Source: Synchiropus splendidus
Lineage: Eukaryota; Chordata; Actinopteri; Syngnathiformes; Callionymidae
Assembly (NCBI RefSeq): GCF_027744825.2
Contig: NC_071335.1
Span: 10,269,001 to 10,333,000, forward strand
Reading direction: 5' to 3'
Length of the DNA: 64,000 bases
Part shown: piece by piece, positions 34,781 to 44,778 of the stretch
Layout: every line of letters begins with the position of its first letter
Numbering within the stretch: the stretch's first letter is position 1
The notes under the pieces: model-generated
Database searches by the model: none
What the model saw: the letters and a program-made list of their open reading frames with translations, nothing else
Told to the model about the DNA's origin: nothing
Program-made: the position numbers and the translations under genes

Positions 34781-37700
34781 TCATTGACCCACAATTGCCT
34801 GATCTTCACGCTCCAGTCGCCGTCCTTCTTCCTGCTCAAGGCTGTCCAGCAGACACGTTTCAATGAGAGCCGCAGTGACAGTGTAGGGGTCACAGTTGGA
34901 GGCTGGTCGTCGGTCCTCCAAGTATCCGCAGCCTCTCCGACTGACCAGACCCGGAATACGAACACTGACGTTCCGCTCGGCGACGGCGCTGGAGAACTGA
35001 GTGAAGCTGGAGGTGGTGGGGTGAGAGATCAGACGAGACATGTTGTCTCTGCCCTGGCGAGGGTCGTACACTTGGAGGTGTTGGTGGTGACGCTTGCTCA
35101 ACTTCTCGATGGCATCTTCAATATATCTGTGGTTCAACGTACACAAAATGACTTCACTTGACACTGGTGCTGTAAGTCACACATCACTCACCTGAGCCCT
35201 CCTTCACTCCTCATCTCTTTGGTGCTGAAGTTCACGTGGCATCCTGACGTCACGTGGATGCTCTTTACCGGTACGACATCTAAAGAGGCGACGAGCCCAA
35301 AGTCTTCACACACACGATGCAGAATGTAACGGGACATCCACAGATGATCTCCCATCTCGATCCCCTCGCACGGGCCGACCTGGAACTCCCACTGAGCAGA
35401 CACACACTCTCATCATGGACATTCACTCTTCAGATGGAACATGTACATTCCCTCCTCCACCCCAGCCTCCGATCCGTGATGTCTATAGTGACCTCCTCGA
35501 ACCCGCACATCCTGCCTTGTCATAACTTTGTCATTTTTGACTTCTTCTGTCTTATCCTGCTAGAAAAATCAGTTGAGTAGGATGTATTCAGGTTCAAACC
35601 TGCACACGTGACAACATCTGTGAGGTCACATGACTCTCAGATAACAGGAAACAGCACAATTCATCCAAAAGAATCTTGGATTTTATTCTCACCTTTTGTT
35701 GGGAACACACACTACTGCAGTTCAGCCTGGCTGTTGTCTTTGTTATATTTGGTTCATGAGAAATAATAATTATTGAAGACTTAAAATTCCAGAGGGAACA
35801 GAAAATAGATGCACTTTTGGTGTAATAATAAGTTATTTTAGAGGCAAAAAGAGAGTCTATCATGAGGTGGCCATAACGTTCTTTCAAATATTTGTGTTTG
35901 CTGAGCAGTTAGGCGGTAACGCGCCATCATGTGTGGACTGCCGTCGTACCTGCGAGGGCAGAGCCTCAGCGTTGGTTCCAAACACCTTTATTCCAGCGTA
36001 CAAGCAGGCTTTATGGTGACAGATGCTGACGTCTCTGCCGTAGATTTTGTTCAGACCCACACCACAGGACACTGAAAACACCACACAACCATGAACACTG
36101 AAGCAGAACCAGCCAGCTGCGGTCGACCGTCATCTCACCTCGCGCTGGTATGAACCCGTTGCCGGGCCATGCGTACGGCCTGGAGTCTAAATCGATGAGC
36201 GTGAACTCCTGCTCCATCCCGAACCAGGGCTCGAATCTTGCCGCCTGCCTCATGACCTCCACACACTTGGAACGCTGATTAAAAGCTGATGTTGGGGGGC
36301 GGGAATGAAGAAGAAATGTGGTTGAACTTTTGAATCTTATAAGATGTCTGGAACCCAGAGAAACTGCCATTATACTGATAAGTCATCCTTACAGTTGAGC
36401 TACCAAGCTGTTCACCACTTAAAATATTCAAGATTTATATTGAGAAAATGTCAAGAATATAAAACAAGGTTGCATTTTAGGTTTGGGAGCATATAATACC
36501 CTAAATAAACTGCTTACTCATATGTGTATTTCCAGCATATTATTCAATTATTACTCATAATAAAATACTTATTAGCATCCTGTGAAGCCTGATTATGTTT
36601 TACATTAGATTTCCCTCTTGTCCTCTTGTTTTATATTATTAAAATTACTGTTCTTCTTCTGTCCATCTGTCTTTTGGCTTGACGGCCCCTCACAACAGTA
36701 GCCGTATAAAATGTGTCCCCTTAGGAAACTGATTATTTTAAAAAGTTGCATACATAGGCTCTGGACTACAGTATTGCCATAATAACTGCCATTCAGCAGG
36801 CTGTTGTCCAAAACAAAAGACTTACGGTAGTGTGTTGCATTTCAGCTTAAGAAGTTAAAAGATTGATATTCTCCACGTATGTTTTTTTAGAGGGTCACAT
36901 ACTGTTATAGCAGTTCTTTTTCCCCAAATGCCCTTCGTGCGGAGCTTTCGTAATGCCGACAGTTGACTTTTAATACATGTACAAACATGTCTCGTTGTAT
37001 GAGTCATCAAAAATGTATGTAATATGAAAACTAATGTCTGATTGCAAACATATGGTGTGAAATGTTTCAATGAAAGTGGCCCTGTTTCAACAAAGCATTT
37101 CAGAATTGGGAGTACCAGGACCAAGAATGTGATAAAGGAAGACCTAAAGAGGACAGGTGCAACGGGAAACGCCAGAAGAAGTCATTGTTGGGATTGTGTT
37201 TGTTATCTTAGTAGGCAACATATTTGAAATAGCTCAATACCAGTCGGTGGACTCGGTGAAAGGTGTTTTACCTGCAGGCGACTTGTTAATGTCTACCACT
37301 TCACAGAGAACCAGTTTGTTCGGGTCACGCAGAAAAGGATCTCGGAATAGGCGGATCGGGACCAGGTAGATCTCAAGATGCCTGCCCTGGTCCAACCAAA
37401 CTGCATTCCATTCAGGGATGTCTAGAGAAAAAAAGAGAGTGGAAACTTGGCAGAAACTAAAGCAGCTGTTGAGAAAGCAGGTGACACAGTTTATGTCCGG
37501 TGATGCTGCAGTGAGTTGGATGTGAGTGCTGCAGCCTGCAGCAACATCACGCATGACTTATTGCAGAATATCCTGGATCAGATTGTACAGGCGAGTGATG
37601 ACATGTGCTGAATAGACATGACTGATGACAGATATGTACCGACGCATTCAAGTATCTGGGAAACTGACTTATAACATGTTGTGCTTGAGATGTTCAGAGC

Positions 37701-38443
37701 TGTGGAAGATTTCATTAGAAGCTCCTTAGGTCAGCGCCCGTGTTGCTTCGTTTGTCTGTTATTGGCATCACTCAAAAAGTGCTGAATGGATTTACATGGT
37801 TGGAAATGGGCCTGACCTGACGGCCGAGACACCAAGTGATGCGAGTTTGAATTCCAGTAGGGAACTTGAGCCAACGCAATTGCTCAATCATGGAAGCATT
37901 GGTTTCATTTGTCTGCTGAGTTAAATGTGCTGCGTCTGAAATCATGCCAAATGAAATCATGAGTAAAACATGGACATAAATCTAAGCATCTTACTCTGCT
38001 GCTGCTCTTCACCGGTTCATCCGTGTGGTCCACACCGCAGGGATGAACCTTCAGTGGGCACCCTGAACTAACCCAAATTTGGAGGGACCATTTAAAACAC
38101 ATTTTTGATGTCTGAAACCTGACTACGATTCTGAATCACTGAGCCTGAATCACTAGTATTTCATACATATTTACAGACTTTTCCATGCTGTGTTTTGCGC
38201 CGATCTTTTGCCTAAATTTAGAAGTAATTTCAATTGATATTAAATTGGTTTGATTGGTGTTGAGGAGTTGACCTTACCTGTGATTGCAGCTGGCTCCTGG
38301 TCAAAGGTCCTGGTTTTACTTTCAAGAGTTTCTCCAGTCTTATTGATCCACACATATGTGACCAGACAGTTCTTGGAGTCCAGCGACAGGTAATGATCCC
38401 TCACTGTCTTGTGAAGAAGCAGACTTCTGGACTGGAAAGACAT
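34781..38443 (-). CDS. Glutamine-synthetase-like gene A (six exons, 376 aa)
   Basis: Exons in transcript order: 38443-38278, 37421-37272, 36285-36139, 36071-35950, 35391-35192, 35126-34781. All are GT-AG and total 1,131 nt. Start chosen at MSFQSRSL because gene C starts MSTSES at the same position; an in-frame ATG lies six codons upstream. Length is close to GLUL (373 aa). GS features kept: [37 protein letters not shown] (127-132), GTNAE and [10 protein letters not shown] (Glu190, Glu197), Arg313, Arg318 and YLEDRRP (330-336). Lost: the NFDGSS loop is NAVWLDQG (no Asp63 equivalent), NGAGCH is VTSGCH, and the Glu305 flap residue is Pro298. Probably a cytosolic pseudoenzyme of the GS II family; it might correspond to the zebrafish gene called glulc, which is not verified. 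The exon 6 acceptor lacks a good pyrimidine tract. Confidence 0.9.
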
Positions 38444-38798
38444 GTTGTAAGCTGGCACCAACCTCTATGATCCACTGGAAAGGACTTGCAGGTTAGATGA
38501 GGGCAGACAAATGCTGATACCTGGTTGACACCCCAGTTCTTTAAGTACAAGGGTAAGAGAAAGGCGGAGCATACGCAAGACAGAACAGGAATCTTTGAAA
38601 CTGCCTCTACAACAGTGCTTCTTAACCATTGGGCCGGGGGCCCATGGTTGGGCCGCAAGCGCCTCCTTGAGGGCCACTAAAATTTTTTTTTGTTTTGCAA
38701 CTTGCTCAGTTTTAATACATTCGCCACATATGGCTGCAGTAGTGACTCACTGAATTGACTTGACAGCTTGCAAATCTGTGATAGTTAACAACCATGGA

Positions 38799-39800
38799 AG
38801 CTCTTAATACAATTCTTCCAGCTCTGCTTGAAGACAAGCTTCGCCAGCTCAACGTTCCTGACTCCCTCTGCAGATGGATTACAGACTTCCTGACCAGCCG
38901 GAGTCAGCGTGTGCAGCTGGGGACGACTGTCTCTGACACTCGGACCGTCAACATTGGGTCTCCTCAGGGCTGTGTTCTCTCTCCATGGCTCTTCTCCCTG
39001 TACACTAACTGCTGCACCTCCAGCCACGAGTCCGTGAAGCTGATCAAGTTTGCGGACGACACCACCATCATCGGGCTCATCTCAGATGGAGATGAGTCAG
39101 CTTACAGGAGGGAGGTGGAGCGGCTGGTGTCCTGGTGCAGCAACAACAACCTGGAGCTCAACGCTCAGAAGACAGTGGAGATGGTCATAGACTTCAGGAG
39201 AGTAACAGCTCCTCTGTCCCCTCTCATGTTGGCTGGTTCACCTATTCCTATTGTAGACTCCTTCTGCTTCCTGGGAATCACCATCACTGAGGAGCCAACC
39301 ATCAGGTCCCTCATCAGGAAGGCCCAGCAGAGAATGTTCTTTCTGAGGCAGCTACGTAAACTACGACTGCCGACGAAGTTGCTGGTGGAGTTCTACACGG
39401 CCATCATCCAGTCCATCCTCACCTCCTCTATCACCGTCTGGTACAACAGTGCCACCTCCAGGGACAAGAGCAGACTGCAGCGCATCGTAGGTTCTGCTGA
39501 TAAGGTGATCGGTTGCAGCCTGCCACCTCTTCATGACCTGTATGCCTCTAGGACCCAGAGACGTGCAGGTCGGATCAGAGCCGACCCTTCTCACCCTGGA
39601 CATAGACTGTTTGTTCCTCTTCCCTCTGGCAGGAGGCTGCGGTCCATCCAGACCAGAACCTCCCGTCACAGGAACAGCTTCTTTCCCTCGGCCGTCAGAC
39701 TGTTAAATTCATGAACGGCCTTGTGTAATGTTATTCTATTTATTTTATTTTATTTTGTTTTATTATTTGTTTTATTTTATTTATTTTATTTTATATATTA

Positions 39801-39834
<34 letters not shown>

Positions 39835-39948
39835 GCACTTTATTCCAAGGCACTTTCCTAGTCAGTGGGCTCCCCACTGACCATGGCAATAAATTTGATT
39901 CTGATTCTGATTCTGATTCTGATTCTGATTCTGATTCTGATTCTGATT
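38799..39948 (+). mobile_element. 5'-truncated L2/CR1-type LINE with reverse transcriptase fragment
   Basis: Open frame to 39714 encodes the RT second half: GSPQGCVLSPWLFSLYTN, the catalytic FADDTTIIGLI, WCSNNNLELNAQKT and the C-terminal SHPGHRLFVPLPSGRR ... SFFPSAVRLLNS. The 3' end has TTTTA-rich sequence and a hexamer tail (ATTCTG)n at 39,897-39,948, as in L2-clade elements. The 5' end is truncated. About 12 residues appear missing near FCFLGITITEEPTIRS. The ORF start codon comes from the host hAT relic, not from the LINE. Confidence 0.85.
39897..39948. repeat. (ATTCTG)n LINE tail
   Basis: About eight hexamers directly at the LINE 3' end. Such short tandem tails mark L2-type 3' termini. 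Confidence 0.9.
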
Positions 39949-40447
39949 GAAAAGAAAAAATGATGAAGAAAGTGATGGTGCCCCCAACGATAAAAACTGT
40001 TCATGACAGCACCTGTCGGAGCAGTATTGAAAATTCTGAAAATCCTCTTTGGAGTTTAAATAAAATATGTTTTTTATGTCTTTATTTTATGATTGATGAA
40101 TAACTGATGAATAACAGTGAAGTGAATAAATTATTAGCCTATTATAATTATAATCCTGTCTCTTGTTTTTTTGTTTTATTTTTATTTTTATTTTTATTTT
40201 TTTTTTGTTTTCTGACTGAGCAGTAACGGTGAATAAGAAGGCTGAGAATCAGATTTGCTTAATAGCTGGAAGCAGCAGCTAGCGATTTACTGACATCTAC
40301 TGGTGGCAAATGTAAAATGCGCGGCACTGTCGCAACAAGTCATGTCTCACAAATCCACAATGATGCATCGACATCAATAGAGCTGCAGATTTTTTTTAAC
40401 ATCATCATCAACAACAAAAATATCCAACGTTTTTTGTTGTTGTTCTT

Positions 40448-43400
40448 TCATAATTCGGTGGTGACCCTCGTCTCTTCTTCCTGCTCAAGGCTGTCCAGCA
40501 GACACGTTTCAATGAGAGCCGCAGTGACAGTGTAGGGGTCACAGTTGGAGGCTGGTCGTCGGTCCTCCAAGTATCCGCAGCCTCTCCGACTGACAAGACC
40601 CGGAATACGAACACTGACGTTCCGCTCGGCGACGGCGCTGGAGAAGTGAGTGAAGCTGGAGGTGGTGGAGTGAGAGATCAGACGAGACATGTTGTCTCTG
40701 CCCTGGCGAGGGTCGTACACTTGGAGGTGTTGGTGGTGACGCTTGCTCAACTTCTCGATGGCATCTTCAATATATCTGTGGTTCAACGTACACAAAATGA
40801 CTTCACTTGACACTGGTGCTGTCAGTCACACGTCACTCACCTGAGCCCTCCTTCACTCCTCATCTCTTTGGTGCTGAAGTTCACATGGCATCCTGACGTC
40901 ACGTGGATGCTCTTTACCGGTACGACATCTAAAGAGGCGACGAGCCCAAAGTCTTCACACACACGATGCAGAATGTAACGGGACATCCACAGATGATCTC
41001 CCATCTCGATCCCCTCGCACGGGCCGACCTGGAACTCCCACTGAGCAGACACACACTCTCATCATGGACATTCACTCTTCAGATGGAACATGTACATTCC
41101 CTCCTCCACCCCAGCCTCCGATCCGTGATGTCTATAGTGACCTCCTCGAATCTGCACATCCTGCCTTGTCATAACTTTGTCATTTTTGACATCTTATCCT
41201 GCTAGAGAAATCAGTTCATTTGGATGTATTCAGGTTCAAACCTGCACACGTGACAACATGTGAGGTCACATGACTCTCAGATAACAGGAAACAGCACAAT
41301 TCATCCAAAAGAATCTTGGATTTTATTCTCACCTTTTGTTGGGAACACAGTTTTACTGCAGCTCAGCCTGGCTGTTGTCTTTGTTATATTTGGTTCATGA
41401 GAAATAATAATTATTGAAGACTTAAAATTCCAGAGGGAACAGAAAATAGATGCACTTTTGGTGTAATCATTAGTTATTTTAGAGGCAAAAAGAGAGTCTA
41501 TCATGAGGTGGCCATAACGTTCTTTCAAATATTTGTGTTTGCTGAGCAGTTAGGCGGTAACGCGCCATCATGTATGGACTGCCGTCGTACCTGCGAGGGC
41601 AGAGCCTCAGCGTTGGTTCCAAACACCTTTATTCCAGCGTACAAGCAGGCTTTATGGTGACAGATGCTGACGTCTCTGCCGTAGATTTTGTTCAGACCCA
41701 CACCACAGGACACTGAAAACACCACACAACCATGAACACTGAAGCAGAACCAGCCAGCTGCGGTCGACCGTCATCTCACCTCGCGCTGGTATGAACCCGT
41801 TGCCGGGCCATGCGTACGGCCTGGAGTCTAAATCGATGAGCGTGAACTCCTGCTCCATCCCGAACCAGGGCTCGAATCTTGCCGCCTGCCTCATGACCTC
41901 CACACACTTGGAACGCTGATTAAAAGCTGATGTTGGGGGGCGGGAATGAAGAAGAAATGTGGTTGAACTTTTGAATCTTATAAGATGTCTGGAACCCAGA
42001 GAAACTGCCATTATACTGATAAGTCATCCTTACAGTTGAGCTACCAAGCTGTTCACCACTTAAAATATTCAAGATTTATATTGAGAAAATGTCAAGAATA
42101 TAAAACAAGGTTGCATTTTAGGTTTGGGAGCATATAATACCCTAAATAAACTGCTTACTCATATGTGTATTTCCAGCATATTATTCAATTATTACTCATA
42201 ATAAAATACTTATTAGCATCCTGTGAAGCCTGATTATGTTTTACATTAGATTTCCCTCTTGTCCTCTTGTTTTATATTATTAAAATTACTGTTCTTCTTC
42301 TGTCCATCTGTCTTTTGGCTTGACGGCCCCTCACAACAGTAGCCGTATAAAATGTGTCCCCTTAGGAAACTGATTATTTTAAAAAGTTGCATACATAGGC
42401 TCTGGACTACAGTATTGCCATAATAACTGCCATTCAGCAGGCTGTTGTCCAAAACAAAAGACTTACGGTAGTGTGTTGCATTTCAGCTTAAGAAGTTAAA
42501 AGATTGATATTCTCCACGTATGTTTTTTTAGAGGGTCACATACTGTTATAGCAGTTCTTTTTCCCCAAATGCCCTTCGTGCGGAGCTTTCGTAATGCCGA
42601 CAGTTGACTTTTAATACATGTACAAACATGTCTCGTTGTATGAGTCATCAAAAATGTATGTAATATGAAAACTAATGTCTGATTGCAAACATATGGTGTG
42701 AAATGTTTCAATGAAAGTGGCCCTGTTTCAACAAAGCATTTCAGAATTGGGAGTACCAGGACCAAGAATGTGATAAAGGAAGACCTAAAGAGGACAGGTG
42801 CAACGGGAAACGCCAGAAGAAGTCATTGTTGGGATTGTGTTTGTTATCTTAGTAGGCAACATATTTGAAATAGCTCAATACCAGTCGGTGGACTCGGTGA
42901 AAGGTGTTTTACCTGCAGGCGACTTGTTAATGTCTACCACTTCACAGAGAACCAGTTTGTTCGGGTCACGCAGAAAAGGATCTCGGAATAGGCGGATCGG
43001 GACCAGGTAGATCTCAAGATGCCTGCCCTGGTCCAACCAAACTGCATTCCATTCAGGGATGTCTGGAGAAAAAAAGAGAGTGGAAACTTGGCAGAAACTA
43101 AAGCAGCTGTTGAGAAAGCAGGTGACACAGTTTATGTCCGGTGATGCTGCAGTGAGTTGGATGTGAGTGCTGCAGCCTGCAGCAACATCACGCATGACTT
43201 ATTGCAGAATATCCTGGATCAGATTGTACAGGCGAGTGATGACATGTGCTGAATAGACATGACTGATGACAGATTTGTACCGACGCATTCAAGTATCTGG
43301 GAAACTGACTTATAACATGTTGTGCTTGAGATGTTCAGAGCTGTGGAAGATTTCATTAGAAGCTCCTTAGGTCAGCGCCCGTGTTGCTTCGTGTGTCTGT

Positions 43401-43759
43401 TATTGGCATCACTCAAAAAGTGCTGAATGGATTTACATGGTTGGAAATGGGCCTGACCTGACGGCCGAGACACCAAGTGATGCGAGTTTGAATTCCAGCA
43501 GGGAACTTGAGCCAACGCAATTGCTCAATCATGGAAGCATTGGTTTCAATTGATATTAAATTGGTTTGATTGGTGTTGAGGAGTTGACCTTACCTGTGAT
43601 TGCAGCTGGCTCCTGGTCAAAGGTCCTGGTTTTACTTTCAAGAGTTTCTCCAGTCTTATTGATCCACACGTATGTGACCAGACAGTTCTTGGAGTCCAGC
43701 GACAGGTAATGATCCCTCGCTGTCTTGTGAAGAAGCAGACTTCTGGACTGGAAAGACAT
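40448..43759 (-). CDS. Glutamine-synthetase-like gene B (six exons, 370 aa)
   Basis: Exons in transcript order: 43759-43594, 43062-42913, 41926-41780, 41712-41591, 41040-40841, 40775-40448 (1,113 nt), the same phases as gene A. Protein nearly identical to A through exons 1-5. Exon 6 differs at the end: [13 protein letters not shown] instead of [19 protein letters not shown], matching gene C. The same active-site replacements are present, and the Glu305 position is Ser here (ISHSTTSS). Intron 1 lacks 325 bp present in gene A (37,908-38,232). The hybrid pattern (3' end like C, body like A) fits a product of unequal crossing-over. No stop or frameshift, so it is probably expressed or very young. 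Confidence 0.9.
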
Positions 43760-43928
43760 GTTGTAAGCTGGCACCAACCTCTATGATCCACTGGAAAGGA
43801 CTTGCAGGTTAGATGAGGGCAGACAAATGCTGATACCTGGTTGACACCCCAGTTCTTTAAGTACAATGGTAAGAGAAAGGCGGAGCATACGCAAGACAGA
43901 ACAGGAATCTTTGAAACTGCCTCTACAA

Positions 43929-44240
43929 CAGTGCTTCTTAACCATTGGGCCAGGGGCCCATGGTTGGGCCGCAAGCGCCTCCTTGAGGGCCACTAAATTT
44001 TTTTTTTGTTTTGCAGCTTGCTCAGTTTTAATACATTCGCCACATATGGTTGCAGTAGTGACTCACTGAATTGACTTGACAGCTTGCAAATCTGTGATAG
44101 TTAACAACCATGGAGAAGCTCTTGAAAAGAAAAAATGATGAAGAAAGTGATGGTGCCCCCAACGATAAAAACTGTTCATGACAGCACCTGTCGGAGCAGT
44201 TTTGAAAATTCTGAAAATCCTCTTTGGAGTTTAAATAAAA
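43929..44240 (+). mobile_element. hAT-like relic, uninterrupted copy (unit B spacer)
   Basis: Same CAGTGCTTCTTAACCATT start as in unit A. Here the short frame MEKLLKRKNDEESDGAP continues without the LINE, showing the empty insertion site. The downstream limit is uncertain. Confidence 0.55.
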
Positions 44241-44357
44241 TATGTTATCTTTATTTTATGATTGATGAATAACTGATGAATAACAGTGAAGTGAATAAAT
44301 TATTAGCCTAATATAATTATAATATTGTCTCATGTTTTTTTGTTTTCTTTTTTTTTT

Positions 44358-44386
44358 GGGGGGGGGGGGGTTGGGGGGGTGGGGGA
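44358..44386 (+). repeat. G-tract, possible quadruplex former
   Basis: Runs of 13, 7 and 5 or more G separated by TT and T. It lies in a spacer segment of about 165 bp present in unit B and absent from the corresponding unit A spacer (near 40,200). Confidence 0.8.
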
Positions 44387-44778
44387 TGGTTAAAAACACA
44401 CATGGCTCGTTTTCCAATGAAGAGAACCCAAAAATCATTGCCAATGCTCACACCACAGATCTGACGTGATGTTGCTTCCCACTCTTTGAGGAAAAATCAT
44501 TGTTTGCCGCAGCACCCGATGCAACTTTAATCAAAAATGTTTTCTGACTGAGCAGTAACGGTGAATAAGAAGGCTGAGAATCAGATTTGCTTAATAGCTG
44601 GAAGCAGCAGCTAGCGATTTACTGACATCTACTGGTGGAAAATGTAAAATGCGCGGCACTGTCGCAACAAGTCATGTCTCACAAATCCACAATGATGCAT
44701 CGACATTAATAGAGCTGCTGATTTTTTTAACATCATCATCAACAACAAAAATATCCAACGCTTTTTGTTGTTGTTCTT

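Larger units (their letters stand above)
38613..40070 (+). mobile_element. hAT-like relic split by a LINE (unit A spacer)
   Basis: Starts with CAGTGCTTCTTAACCATT, a Charlie-type terminus. It includes an ATG (38794) beginning a short transposase-like frame that in the uninterrupted unit B copy reads MEKLLKRKNDEESDGAP. In this unit the frame is broken by the LINE at about 38,799-39,948 and resumes at 39,949. The outer end is uncertain. Confidence 0.55.

Noticed and set aside
38794..39714. Reading the 306-codon LINE frame as a host gene with its own start
   Set aside because: The ATG belongs to the interrupted hAT relic; the rest is a truncated reverse transcriptase fragment.
39897..39948. CRISPR-like array
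   Set aside because: Simple hexamer LINE tail without spacers; this is a eukaryotic sequence.
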